From Streptomyces sp. NBC_00704 (GTDB lineage: Bacteria; Actinomycetota; Actinomycetes; Streptomycetales; Streptomycetaceae), in NCBI RefSeq assembly GCF_036226605.1, contig NZ_CP109000.1:6692501-6756500 (forward strand): a DNA stretch of 64,000 nucleotides, read 5' to 3'. Under the pieces are notes generated by a model that was given only the letters and a program-made list of their open reading frames with translations, had not been told where the DNA came from and did not search any database. Position 1 is the stretch's first letter, and each line of letters opens with the position of its first letter. Position numbers and translations under genes: made by a program. Shown here piece by piece: positions 18,104 through 26,866 of the stretch.

Positions 18104-18967
18104 TCAGAGGGCGGCGCGGGCCTCGCGCAGGATCTCCTTGGTGCGCGGCGCGGACGCGGCGTGCGTCGTCATGTGGTCGAGGACCTCCAGGTGGGCGGAG
18201 ACCTCCTTGCGGTCGTCGAGGTACAGGGCGCCGGTCAGGTACTCGGCGACGACCAGGTCGGGCAGTTCGGGCTCGGCGAAGCGGAACAGCGAGAACGGCG
18301 CGGACGTCCCCGGATGCGGTCCCGTCGCGAACTCGGAGATCTGGAGGGTGATCCGGTCGCGTTCGGCGAACTCCACCAGTTTGTCGAGCTGTCCGGTCAT
18401 CACGGCGGGGTCGTCGCCGACCGGGCGGCGCAGCACCGTCTCGTCCATCACCACCCACAGGTGGGGCGGGTCCGCGCTCTCCAGCAGGCGCTGGCGCGCC
18501 ATGCGCAGCGACACGTGACGCTCGATGGACCGCGGGGTGGTCCGCCCGACCGTGCCCGCCTCCAGCACCGCCCGCGCGTAGTCCTCCGTCTGCAACAGCC
18601 CGGGGACGAAGTGCGGCTCGTACGAGCGGATCAGCCGGGCCGCGCCCTCCAGGCTGACGTACAGGCTGAACCACTCCGGCAGCACGTCGTGGTAACGCTG
18701 CCACCAGCCGGGCCGGTTGGCCTCCTCGGTGAGCGAGACGAACGCCTGAGTCTCCGCCTCGGGGACGCCGTACGCCTCCAGCAGCACCTGCACGTACGGG
18801 ACCTTCAGGGCGACGTCGGCCGTCTCCATCCGGCGCACCGTCGCCGGAGCGACGCGCAGGGAGCGGGCCGCCTCCTCGCGGCTGAGGCCGGCCGCCTCGC
18901 GCAGCTCCTGGAGCCGCCTGCCGAGCACCACCTGCCCGACCGTGGGCGCGGGCCGCCGTTCACTCAC
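18104..18967 (-). CDS. XRE-type regulator with DUF5753 sensor domain
   Basis: A 287-residue protein. Residues 12-70 are a helix-turn-helix of the XRE type (LGRRLQELREAAGLSREEAA, VAPATVRRMETADVALK). Residues 95-280 are the DUF5753 domain, with EPHFVPGLLQTEDYARAVL and VVMDETVLRRPVG. In Streptomyces such regulators usually stand beside a small DUF397 gene, as a regulator pair controlling development or antibiotic genes. No DUF397 product is encoded on either side here; the next gene downstream is the beta-helix gene on the same strand (gap 133 bp), which may be its target. GTG start at 18967. Confidence 0.9.
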   Translation of the reverse strand: MSERRPAPTVGQVVLGRRLQELREAAGLSREEAARSLRVAPATVRRMETADVALKVPYVQVLLEAYGVPEAETQAFVSLTEEANRPGWWQRYHDVLPEWFSLYVSLEGAARLIRSYEPHFVPGLLQTEDYARAVLEAGTVGRTTPRSIERHVSLRMARQRLLESADPPHLWVVMDETVLRRPVGDDPAVMTGQLDKLVEFAERDRITLQISEFATGPHPGTSAPFSLFRFAEPELPDLVVAEYLTGALYLDDRKEVSAHLEVLDHMTTHAASAPRTKEILREARAAL

Positions 18968-19060
18968 GCCACGTCTCCCCTACGCGTTCGGGCACACCGG
19001 CCAGTGTGTCACGTTCCGGGCCGCGGGCCGACGGGAACGGAGTCGAACATTCCTTGCCCC

Positions 19061-19091
19061 GTCGATATGATCGACCGTCAACTGACCGTCA
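19061..19091. promoter_or_regulatory. Inverted repeat and direct repeat upstream of the XRE gene
   Basis: GTCGAT-ATG-ATCGAC at 19061-19075 is a perfect 6+6 inverted repeat. It is followed by two direct GACCGTCA copies at 19073 and 19084. It lies about 95 bp in front of the XRE-DUF5753 start in a locally A+T-richer part of the 463-bp gap 18968-19430. That gap otherwise holds no convincing gene. A candidate autoregulatory operator. Confidence 0.4.
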
Positions 19092-19430
19092 TGTGCGGGC
19101 ATTTCACGAAGGTCGGTCGACAGGAACGTCTCGACGGCGAGTCCGGCGACCGTCACGTCCATGGGGGTGTTGAAGGTGGAGACGGACGGCGCTCCCGCCA
19201 GGCCCGCGGCAGCGGCCCGACACCACGGTCGGCGGGGACGGTGTTCGTACCGGTCGCGGCGGTCGTCATGGTCACGACCGTTTCCGGGAGGGCGGCGCGG
19301 TGCGCGGCTGAGGCGGCGCGGCGCCGGGGACGCGGTGCGCCGGCCACGGGCGGCGGCTCTGACCAGGGCCGGGGCGGCGTTCCTGTGGCACGCTGGACAG
19401 GTACGCGACATCCACGAAGGGAGCCGGGAC

Positions 19431-19736
19431 ATGGCCGTCGAACCGCTGTCGCGGAAAGAGATCGAGGAGCGGCTGTCCGAGCTGCCCGGCTGGTCCCTGG
19501 ACGGCGACCGCCTCACCCGCTCGTACCGGCTGGACTCCCACTTCGCCGCGACGGCCCTGGTGGTGCACGTCGCACGGATCCAGGAGGAGCTCGACCACCA
19601 CTCCGACCTGACCCTGGGCTATCACACGGTGTCCCTCGCGGTGCAGACCCACAGCGCGGGAGGCGCCGTCACCCGCCTGGACGTGGAGCTGGCCCGCCGG
19701 GTGGAGGCGGCGGCCTCCGCGCACGGCGCGCGCTGA
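19431..19736 (+). CDS. 4a-hydroxytetrahydrobiopterin dehydratase (pterin-4a-carbinolamine dehydratase)
   Basis: A 101-residue protein of usual length for the PCD/DCoH family. The active-site block is ELDHHSDLTLGYHTVSLAVQ followed by THSAGGAVTRLDVELA, supplying the paired histidines and the late His-Asp that dehydrate 4a-hydroxytetrahydrobiopterin. The N-terminal LPGWSLDGDRLTRSYRLDS is also typical. The start at 19431 fits the family N-terminus; the longer open frame upstream is not supported. In bacteria without aromatic hydroxylases it may serve molybdopterin or other pterin metabolism. No linked partner is visible. Confidence 0.92.
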   Translation: MAVEPLSRKEIEERLSELPGWSLDGDRLTRSYRLDSHFAATALVVHVARIQEELDHHSDLTLGYHTVSLAVQTHSAGGAVTRLDVELARRVEAAASAHGAR

Positions 19737-19824
19737 GCGGGCGGGCGGGGCAGGAGCCGGGCGGCACGGCGGGGCACGGCGGGGCGGACGGCGGCGGCGA
19801 CGGAACGGGGAACGGGGAACCGGC

Positions 19825-20601
19825 ATGCTGGACTACGACGAGGAAGCCGAACGGTACGACGTCTCGCGCGGCGGCGAACCCCGCGCGGCGGCCGCAGCGG
19901 AGGGTGTGCTGAGCCTCCTGCCGGCCGGGGCGCGCAGTCTGCTGGACGTCGCCTGCGGCACGGGCAGCGTGACCCGGCGGCTCGCGTCCGGCCGGGAGGG
20001 GCTGCGGGTGACGGGCGTGGATCGCGTCACCGCCATGGCCGAACACGCGGCCGCCCGGCTGCCCGGCGCCGTCGTCCTCGCGGACGCCCGCCGACTCCCC
20101 TTCCGGGACGAGGGGTTCGACGCCGTGAGCAGTGTGTGGCTGCTCCATCTCGTCGAGGACCCCGCGCATGCGCGGCGGATCGTCGCCGAGTGCGCGCGGG
20201 TGCTGCGGCCCGGCGGCGTCCATGTCACCACGGTCGACAAGGGCGCCTCGCACAACGTGGGCAGCGACATCGATGTCGTCCTGGCGGCCCGTCCGTACCG
20301 GCCGGCCCCGGACGCCCCCGAGGTGGTGGAGTCGTACGCCCGGGAATGCGGCCTGGTCCCGGCCGGGGAGGCCCGCTTCCCCGGCCGGGGGCAGGGCCGC
20401 AGCCCCCGCCAGGCCATCGCGGACCTGCGGCGCGGGTGGTTCGTCACCCTCCCGCCCGGACACCCGCTCGCCGACGGCTTCGCCGCCCGCCTCGCGGCCC
20501 TGCCCGACCAGGACCGGCCCCGCCCGGACCCCGTCTTCACGCTCAGGGCGTTCCGCAAACCGCTTCCCGGCCCGCTTCCGGACGCGCGCCGGGCCGGCTG
20601 A
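19825..20601 (+). CDS. Class I SAM-dependent methyltransferase
   Basis: A 258-residue methyltransferase (methyltransf_11 type). Motif I is LLDVACGTGSVTRRL near residue 40, the acidic residue ending strand 2 is in VTGVDRVTAM, motif II LADARRLPF, motif III VSSVWLLHLVEDP, and the post-motif ECARVLRPGGVHVTTVD. It resembles UbiE-type and small-molecule methyltransferases; the substrate is unknown. Soluble. It starts 88 bp after the pterin dehydratase on the same strand, so the two may be co-transcribed. Confidence 0.85.
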   Translation: MLDYDEEAERYDVSRGGEPRAAAAAEGVLSLLPAGARSLLDVACGTGSVTRRLASGREGLRVTGVDRVTAMAEHAAARLPGAVVLADARRLPFRDEGFDAVSSVWLLHLVEDPAHARRIVAECARVLRPGGVHVTTVDKGASHNVGSDIDVVLAARPYRPAPDAPEVVESYARECGLVPAGEARFPGRGQGRSPRQAIADLRRGWFVTLPPGHPLADGFAARLAALPDQDRPRPDPVFTLRAFRKPLPGPLPDARRAG

Positions 20602-20686
20602 CGTCCCCGACCCGACCCGACCGGGCCGGGCCGGGCCGGGCAGGACCGTCCGGCGTGTGCCGTCCGGCGGAGAATCCTTCCCCGGG

Positions 20687-23362
20687 TCAGCCCACCGTGC
20701 AGCTCCGGTCGCCGAGTTTGAACGCGGTCGGTTTCGTGTTCGAGCCCGACCAGTTACCGGTGAAGCCGAAGCCGACCGACGAACCGGCCGCCACATTGCC
20801 GTTCCAGGCGATGTTCCTTGCCGTGACCGCCGCGCCCGACTGGGTGTGGTCGGCGTTCCACAGCTGGGAGACCGTCTGCCCGTCGGGGAACGTCCAGTTG
20901 AGGCTCCAGCCGGACCACGCGCTCGTGCCGGTGTTGGTGAGCTTCACGTCCGCCTGGAAGCCGCCCGACCACTGGTTGGTGATCGTGTACGTCACCGCGC
21001 AGGCCCCCGTCGGAGTGGGGTCGGTGGGGTCGGTGGGGTCCGTGCCCCCGCCTCCGCCGTCCCCGCCGCCGGTGTCGGACGTGTCGCCGTAGATCACGCC
21101 CCGGCCGTTCGTCGAGACGTAGACGCGCCCGTAGACCCTCGGGTCGCCCGTGATGGCCCCGCCCGTCCAGCCCCACTGGTGGGCGTCGTCGTTGATGCGG
21201 GTCCAGGTCGCCCCCTTGTCCGTCGAGCGGAAGATGCCCCGGACTCCGGCGATCTTCGCGCTGGTGTAGAGGGTCTGGTACGACGCGCCCGTCGCCGCCT
21301 TGCCGAACCCGATCGTGTCCGCCTGCTCGACGTTGGACAGCTTGGCGAAGGTCGCGCCGGCGTCGGTCGAGTGCCACAGCCCGTAGGCGCCGTCGCTCGC
21401 CCCGCCCGCCAGCCAGACGTCGCCCCGCCCGCCGGGCAGTGCCTTGAAGCGCACGCTGTCGCCGCTCGGCAGTCCCGTCGCCGCGGACGCGGTGAACGTC
21501 GCGCCGCCGTCCGAACTCATATAGAAACGACCCGACTTGAAGCCGTAGAACACCTTGGGGTCGACCCGGTCCGACTCGACGACCGCGCCCGCGGGGATGC
21601 CGCTCGCGGCCTGCCACGAGGTGCCGAAGCCGGTGGTGTACTGCACGGGCGCGCCCGCCGGGCTCCACACGAACCGGCTGCCGTCGGCCGCCGCGGCGAC
21701 CGTTCCGCCGCCGCTGACGCCCGACGGGTCGGTCCCGGCGAACCAGTTGGCGCCGTTGTCCGTCGAGAACGCCACGTGCGGGCCCGAGTCGAGGTCGCCG
21801 ACCCTCACCACCGTGGCGGGGTTCTTCTCGGCGAAGTCCAGACTCGTCGTCGTCGTGAAGTTCGGGGAGGTGAACATCATCGACGGCGTCTTCGTGAGGT
21901 CCGTGTGGCGGAAGCCGCCGATGTCGCCGAGCGCGCTGAGCAGCGGGGCGCCGGTCGGGGGAGACGCCAGGTCGTTGACGGCGGTCTCCTCCAGCCCCCG
22001 CACCATCGGCTTGAGGGTGAACTTGCCCCCGCTGTCCCACTGACCGAGGTTCTCCGTGCCGTAGATCGTCGCGCCCGTGCCGTACATCATGCGGCCGGAG
22101 TCGAACGGGTCGATCTCCAGCGCCTCGGTCATCCAGCCCAGTTTGGGCGTCTGCTCCGGCGGGGCCGGGTTCGCTCCCCAGGTCAGCCAGGGCGTCGCGG
22201 AGACGTCCATGGTGTAGCGGTTCGCCCGGTCGGGGTACGACGTGTAGTCCCACGCCTTCGTCCAGGTGCCGCCGCTGTCGGTCGACCGGAAGATCTGCGT
22301 GTCCGGCCACCAGGAACTGTAGGCGGTGGCCATGACGGTGCCAGGCTTCTGCCGGTCGATCGTCAGCCCGCTGAAGCCGTAGTACGTGTCGGCCTCCGCC
22401 ACCGGGCTGATGTCCGTCCACGTCCCGGTGGCCGTCGCGTACCGCCACAGCCGGCCCTTGCCGCCGTCGTAGGGGCCGCCCTTGTCGCTGTAGGCGAGGT
22501 ACAGGTAGCCGTTGACGGCGTCCAGCACGCCCTTGTGCGCCAGGTATCCCGTCGGCTGCCCGGCCAGCCGGGTCCAGGTCGCGCCCGCGTCCGTCGAGCG
22601 GTACACGGCGTTGTCCTTGTCCGCCACGCCGACGTAGACCGTCTTCGTGGCGGTGCCGGCCGTGCCCGTGGACTCGTCGAAGGTGACCCAGACGACGCCC
22701 TGGTTGTCGGAGGCGTACCCGCTCGTGTCGGACGGATCCTGCTGGTAGTTGCCGGGGTTGGGGAACGCGGTCACCTGCGACCAGGTGACGCCGGAGTCGG
22801 TCGACCGCCACAGGCCCTTGCCGCTGGGGGCGCCCAGGTACAGCACGCTGTTCTTGTTCGGGTCGACCGCGAGCCGCTCGCCCATGCCCCGGCCGGGCAT
22901 GTTGCCGCCGAGCTTGAAGGGCAGGTCCGTCTTCCGCCAGCTGGCGCCCCGGTCGGCGGAGCGCAGCACGGCCCCGTTCCCCGGGTCCCAGCTGTTGGTG
23001 TACGTGCCGACCGCGGCGTACACCTTGTTCGGGTCGGCGGAGTCCGAGGCCAGGCTCACCACGCCGGTGTGTCCCCAGTCCGTCCAGCCGACCGAGTCGA
23101 GCAGCGGCGTCCAGCTCTTGCTCGACTCCTGCCAGCGGTAGGCGCCGCCGATGTCGGTGCGGGCGTAGGCGAGGTTCTTCTCCTTGCGGTTGAAGACGAT
23201 GCCGGGCACGAAGCCGCCGCCGTCGATGCGGGCGTTCTTCCAGGTGTACGACTCGGCGGAGAGCGTCGTCCGGGGGCCGTCCGAGGCGAGCGCGGGCGGG
23301 CTGCCCGCGATCAGGCCGGCGGCGAGCGCCAGCACGGCCGTGAGGATGCGGGTTCTTCGCAC
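20687..23362 (-). CDS. GH74 xyloglucanase with CBM2
   Basis: A secreted 891-residue enzyme. A signal peptide (RILTAVLALAAGLIAG...ALAS) is followed by a two-lobed beta-propeller of GH74 type with many BNR-like blocks (STDSGVTW, SADRGASW, STDAGATW, STDKGATW), a Gly/Thr-Pro linker, and a C-terminal CBM2 (residues ~785-891, NQWSGGFQADVKLTNTG...). The two aspartates known as catalytic in GH74 are seen in YARTDIGGAYRW and EIDPFDSGRMMYGTG. It cleaves the beta-1,4-glucan backbone of xyloglucan; the CBM2 targets cellulose. I chose the GTG at 23362 because AGGAAGGA lies seven bases upstream; the ATG at 23389 has no ribosome site. A terminator hairpin separates it from gh48. Confidence 0.92.
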   Translation of the reverse strand: MRRTRILTAVLALAAGLIAGSPPALASDGPRTTLSAESYTWKNARIDGGGFVPGIVFNRKEKNLAYARTDIGGAYRWQESSKSWTPLLDSVGWTDWGHTGVVSLASDSADPNKVYAAVGTYTNSWDPGNGAVLRSADRGASWRKTDLPFKLGGNMPGRGMGERLAVDPNKNSVLYLGAPSGKGLWRSTDSGVTWSQVTAFPNPGNYQQDPSDTSGYASDNQGVVWVTFDESTGTAGTATKTVYVGVADKDNAVYRSTDAGATWTRLAGQPTGYLAHKGVLDAVNGYLYLAYSDKGGPYDGGKGRLWRYATATGTWTDISPVAEADTYYGFSGLTIDRQKPGTVMATAYSSWWPDTQIFRSTDSGGTWTKAWDYTSYPDRANRYTMDVSATPWLTWGANPAPPEQTPKLGWMTEALEIDPFDSGRMMYGTGATIYGTENLGQWDSGGKFTLKPMVRGLEETAVNDLASPPTGAPLLSALGDIGGFRHTDLTKTPSMMFTSPNFTTTTSLDFAEKNPATVVRVGDLDSGPHVAFSTDNGANWFAGTDPSGVSGGGTVAAAADGSRFVWSPAGAPVQYTTGFGTSWQAASGIPAGAVVESDRVDPKVFYGFKSGRFYMSSDGGATFTASAATGLPSGDSVRFKALPGGRGDVWLAGGASDGAYGLWHSTDAGATFAKLSNVEQADTIGFGKAATGASYQTLYTSAKIAGVRGIFRSTDKGATWTRINDDAHQWGWTGGAITGDPRVYGRVYVSTNGRGVIYGDTSDTGGGDGGGGGTDPTDPTDPTPTGACAVTYTITNQWSGGFQADVKLTNTGTSAWSGWSLNWTFPDGQTVSQLWNADHTQSGAAVTARNIAWNGNVAAGSSVGFGFTGNWSGSNTKPTAFKLGDRSCTVG

Positions 23363-23467
23363 GGTGGGGTCCTTCCTCGCGGAACGCATGGGGGGAGGAG
23401 ATCGATGCGGGGAGATCGGTGCGGGGAGAGATCGGCTGGGGGGAGGAGCGGGTGCGGGACGTGCGAT

Positions 23468-23506
23468 GGCCGGGCGGCCCCCTGTGCGGGTGGGGGCCGC
23501 CCGGCC
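23468..23506. terminator. Terminator hairpin between gh48 and gh74
   Basis: A perfect 15-bp stem, GGCCGGGCGGCCCCC at 23468-23482 pairing with 23492-23506, with a 9-nt loop. It lies 184 bp past the gh48 stop and 106 bp before the gh74 start on the same strand. It should separate the two transcripts, so gh74 needs its own promoter. The downstream stretch 23399-23440 has three direct GAGATCG copies but no CebR box. The 327-bp gap holds no gene. Confidence 0.8.
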
Positions 23507-23689
23507 TGGGGCCCCGTCGTCAGGTGACGGAGCCACGTACGCGGAGCCTTCGAGCGACTCCGCCGTGGGGCGGCGTCTCCCCGTGCTCCCGGGTCCCGCG
23601 GGGCGGGCCGGGGGCGCGGGGTGCCGGACGGCCGGCCGGGGCCGGTCCGCGGACGAACACCGCCCGCACCGCGGAGTGCTCGGCGGGGG

Positions 23690-26605
23690 CTATTCGAGAA
23701 GCTCCGCGTACGAGCCCATGGCCAGGGCGATGTCCGCCTGGGCCCAGAAGCGGTGGTACGTGAACACGGGGGCGGCGCCGCCCGCGAGATAGGCCTGGAT
23801 CTTCGACCAGGCGGGGTCGTTCTTGTAGAAGGAGCGCAACGAGGCGAAGGTCGAGGACGAGTTGACCGCGTCGCCGTTGGGCATCGTGCCGCTGAAGCCG
23901 CTCGGGACGTACACGCTGTCGTTGAAGCGGTTGTAGTCGGTGCGGGTCTCCGGGACCGCGATGCCGAGGGCGTCCTGGTTGTTGGCCCACATCCCGTCCA
24001 GCAGCGCCTTGGCGGTCGTCTTCGCCTCCGTGTCACCGGACTTGGCGGCGTAGTACGACAGGGTCTTGGCGTACGCGGCGGCCACTCCGACGTCGTCGGT
24101 GTAGTCGGCGACGGTGACGTGGAGTCCCGTGTTGGCGCCGGGGCTCGAGGCGTTCCAGGTGTCGGGCTGGCCCGACCACTGGAGGGTGGAGGGGATCCGG
24201 AAGGTGCCGTCCGGGTTGATCGTGGTCTTGGACAGCGCCCAGTCGACCCACTTGTCGAGGACCGCCTTGGCGCTCGCGTTCCCCGTCTGCTGGTAGTACT
24301 CGGCGACGCGTTCCATCGACCACGCCTGGAAGCCGAACCACTGGTTGGACGGCGGGTCGTGGTAGACGGGCTGCTGGTCGTAGTACATGCCGTAGAAGGT
24401 CGACGTGCCGGCCGGGGGAGTCGCGTAGCGGCCCGCCCAGCTGTTGGTGGCCCCGCCCGCGATGGCGCCCTCGCTGGACTGGAGCCAGCGGTAGAACTCC
24501 AGCTGCCGGCCCAGCGACTTGGCCCAGTCGGCCTGCCCGTTCGCCGACTTGGGCTTGAGGTCGGCGCTGTTGCTCAGGGCGTAGGCGGCCAGGGGGTTCT
24601 GGTAGCCGCCGTGGGTGTGGCTGGAGCCGATGCGCCAGGCCCAGCCCGCGCTGGTGTCGGTGGCGCCGCCCCAGGCGTAGTACCAGGAGAGCAGGTAGTG
24701 CGAGGCGTCCTTGCCGGTCCCGGCCGGGCAGGAGCTCGGCCCGGTGCAGTTGCCGACCTTCTTGAAGTACTTGTCGTACATCGCGTAGCGCAGGTAGTCG
24801 CCCATCTTGGCGGCCTTGCCGACCGTCGTGGAGACCTCGCCGCCCTTGCCCTGCTGCTTGGCCCACAGGTCCGCCCAGTAGGCGGCCTGCACGGCGCGCG
24901 CGTCGGCGTCGGGGGCGTCGGTGAACTTCCACTGCTTGGCGTAGGAGGAGTCGCCGGTGAACAGGTCCAGGTAGCCGTTCCTGCCGCCGTACTTGAAGGC
25001 GTCGCAGGTCGGCTGCGGCACCGTCTCCCACACCGACTCCTGCGCACCGCGCTGGAAGGTGTTGATGTAGGACGGCCCGGTGTCCGCGGGGCCGGCCTCG
25101 CACTTGCCGGGCGCGTTGCCGTACCCGTAGGTGTTGTCGACGTCCTGGAGCCAGTGCATGCCGTAGACGTCGTCCGTGCCGTAGGCGCTCTTCAGCTCAC
25201 CGGCGATGGGGTCCGTGCCCACGGAGACGCCGGAGTCCAGTTTCGCGGGGTACTCGTTCGGCGTGTCCATTTCGGGCGCGTAGGTGGCCGGCTTGGACGC
25301 GTTGTAGAACGAGTTGGTCGGCTGGTCGGCGTGGGTGGGGATCATGTACTTCTCCATGATGTCCCAGGCGCCGTTGAACTTGGTCCAGTCGCCGGTGATC
25401 TTGCCGTACATCGCCTGGAGCCACAGCAGGTAGCTGTAGGCCTCCGAGGTCGTCTCGTGGCCCTGGTCCGGGGCCTCGACGATCAGCGTCTCCACCGAGT
25501 GGTACGGGATGCCCTCGGGGGAGAAGTAGCCGTTCGCCGGGTTGGTGATCTTGCCGTAGAGGTCCAGGAACCGGGCGTCGTACGTCTTGGCGCCCGGGAT
25601 CTCCGTGGCCGTGACCGACGCCTTGGCGTGCCCGGCGGCCGTCGACTCGAAGGTCGCCGCGCCCGTGCCCGAGGCGTTGGCGGTGATGGTCACGTTCTGG
25701 GCCGTGTTCCAGTTCGACGGCGTGAACGTGAGGCTCGCCCCGCCCGTCACCGTGAGACCGGTGTTGCCCGTGGTCCGGGCGGTCGTGACGGTCACGTTCG
25801 CCGACGGCTGGGTCGACAGCTTCAGCGAGTAAGTGCCCGTCTTGCCCTGCTGCACGGCCAGCTGGTTCGAGGAGGCGACCACGGCCGGCCCCGAGGCCAC
25901 CGTGACGCCGACCGGGGTCGACGACGCGGACGCGCCCAGGCTGTCGTAGGCCTTCGCCACCAGTGAATGACTGCCCACGGACAAGCCGGAGGCGGACAGC
26001 GCGTACGGCGCGCTCGTGTCCGTGCCCAGCAGGGTCGTGTCGTCGTAGAACTCGATCTTGGTGATGGTCGCGTTGTCGGCGGCCGCGGCGGTCGCCGCGA
26101 GCGGCACCGCGTCCCCCTGGGTGTAGACGGCGCCCGCGGTCGGGCTGGTCAGCACCGTGACCGGCGGCTGGTGCGCGCCGACGCAGGCGGTGCCGTTGAC
26201 CGAGAACGAGGCGGGAGCGGCGTTGGCGCCGCTGTAGGTGAACTGCGCGCCCGTGCTGACCGCCGCGCCCGCGGCGATGGTCCCGTTGTACGAGGCGTTG
26301 GTCACCGTGATCCGCTGACCGGACTGCGCCCAGCTGCCGTTCCAGCCGTTCGACAGCTTCTGGTTGCCCGCATAGGAATACGTGAGCGTCCAGCCGTTGA
26401 TGGCGTCCGTACCGCGGTTGGTGAGCGTCAGGTCCGCGGTGAAGCCGGAGCCCCAGTCGTTGGTCTTGTAGTCCACGTTGCACTGGACTCCCGCCGCCTG
26501 TGCGGGAGTCGTGCTCGTGCTCAGCATGGCGAAGGGGAGCGCGAGGGCCGCCGCGACGGCGGTCCACAGGCGCCGCGCCCGGCGGCGTCTGCGTGAGGGA
26601 TCCAT
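23690..26605 (-). CDS. GH48 cellobiohydrolase (reducing-end exocellulase) with N-terminal CBM2
   Basis: A secreted 971-residue enzyme. Signal peptide at residues 1-38 (ending AQAAG), CBM2 at 40-140, an Ig-like domain at ~148-235 (PPVTVLTSPTAGAVYTQGD), a further beta-sandwich module at ~240-335, then the GH48 (alpha/alpha)6 barrel from ~340 to the end. The GH48 core shows VEAPDQGHETTSEAYSYLL, containing the glutamate that serves as general acid in this family, plus SSHTHGGYQNP and DTWNASSPGANTG. GH48 enzymes release cellobiose processively from reducing ends. It is divergent from GH5 across a promoter region with CebR boxes. The codon pattern is normal for the host. Confidence 0.95.
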   Translation of the reverse strand: MDPSRRRRRARRLWTAVAAALALPFAMLSTSTTPAQAAGVQCNVDYKTNDWGSGFTADLTLTNRGTDAINGWTLTYSYAGNQKLSNGWNGSWAQSGQRITVTNASYNGTIAAGAAVSTGAQFTYSGANAAPASFSVNGTACVGAHQPPVTVLTSPTAGAVYTQGDAVPLAATAAAADNATITKIEFYDDTTLLGTDTSAPYALSASGLSVGSHSLVAKAYDSLGASASSTPVGVTVASGPAVVASSNQLAVQQGKTGTYSLKLSTQPSANVTVTTARTTGNTGLTVTGGASLTFTPSNWNTAQNVTITANASGTGAATFESTAAGHAKASVTATEIPGAKTYDARFLDLYGKITNPANGYFSPEGIPYHSVETLIVEAPDQGHETTSEAYSYLLWLQAMYGKITGDWTKFNGAWDIMEKYMIPTHADQPTNSFYNASKPATYAPEMDTPNEYPAKLDSGVSVGTDPIAGELKSAYGTDDVYGMHWLQDVDNTYGYGNAPGKCEAGPADTGPSYINTFQRGAQESVWETVPQPTCDAFKYGGRNGYLDLFTGDSSYAKQWKFTDAPDADARAVQAAYWADLWAKQQGKGGEVSTTVGKAAKMGDYLRYAMYDKYFKKVGNCTGPSSCPAGTGKDASHYLLSWYYAWGGATDTSAGWAWRIGSSHTHGGYQNPLAAYALSNSADLKPKSANGQADWAKSLGRQLEFYRWLQSSEGAIAGGATNSWAGRYATPPAGTSTFYGMYYDQQPVYHDPPSNQWFGFQAWSMERVAEYYQQTGNASAKAVLDKWVDWALSKTTINPDGTFRIPSTLQWSGQPDTWNASSPGANTGLHVTVADYTDDVGVAAAYAKTLSYYAAKSGDTEAKTTAKALLDGMWANNQDALGIAVPETRTDYNRFNDSVYVPSGFSGTMPNGDAVNSSSTFASLRSFYKNDPAWSKIQAYLAGGAAPVFTYHRFWAQADIALAMGSYAELLE

Positions 26606-26663
26606 GTGCTGGTCCTCCTTGCGGCTCGGAGAAGTGGGGGAGGAGCAACAAGCCTTGAACCAG

Positions 26664-26677
26664 TGGGAGCGCTCCCA
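26664..26677. promoter_or_regulatory. CebR operator (perfect 14-bp palindrome)
   Basis: TGGGAGCGCTCCCA is the exact CebR consensus known from Streptomyces cellulase and cellobiose-transport genes. It lies 59 bp upstream of the gh48 start. CebR represses in the absence of cellobiose/cellotriose and is released when they bind. Confidence 0.92.
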
Positions 26678-26717
26678 TAGTGGGGATGGGGGTGAACGCG
26701 GTCAAGACGCTTGAAGA

Positions 26718-26733
26718 GTCGAAAAGATTCGAC
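26718..26733. promoter_or_regulatory. Second inverted repeat between gh48 and gh5
   Basis: GTCGAA-AAGA-TTCGAC is a perfect 6+6 inverted repeat with a 4-nt spacer, framed by CTTGA (26710) and TCAAG (26737). It sits midway between the two CebR boxes and is a different sequence, so a second regulator may bind here. Confidence 0.5.
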
Positions 26734-26805
26734 GCGTCAAGTTGATGGAAAGTCAGCTGAACCTCTGTTCTTTGCCAGCACTTGGCGCTAGCTTCGAAAC
26801 ACCAG

Positions 26806-26819
26806 TGGGAGCGATTCCA
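26806..26819. promoter_or_regulatory. Imperfect CebR operator in front of gh5
   Basis: TGGGAGCGATTCCA matches the CebR consensus except for two positions in the right half. It lies 48 bp upstream of the gh5 start. The reduced symmetry suggests weaker repression of this side. Confidence 0.85.
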
Positions 26820-26866
26820 TCAGTCGACGCGCCAGTCACGGCGCGCTGAGCTGCAAGGACTCGCTC

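Noticed and set aside
18980..19162. 60-codon minus-strand ORF starting MDVTVAGLAVETFL upstream of the XRE gene
   Set aside because: Third positions are not G/C-rich, there is no ribosome site, and it overlaps the likely promoter and dyad of the XRE gene.
20132..23527. 1131-codon plus-strand ORF across gh74
   Set aside because: Antisense shadow of the GH74 gene, a typical high-GC artefact; no recognisable protein features.
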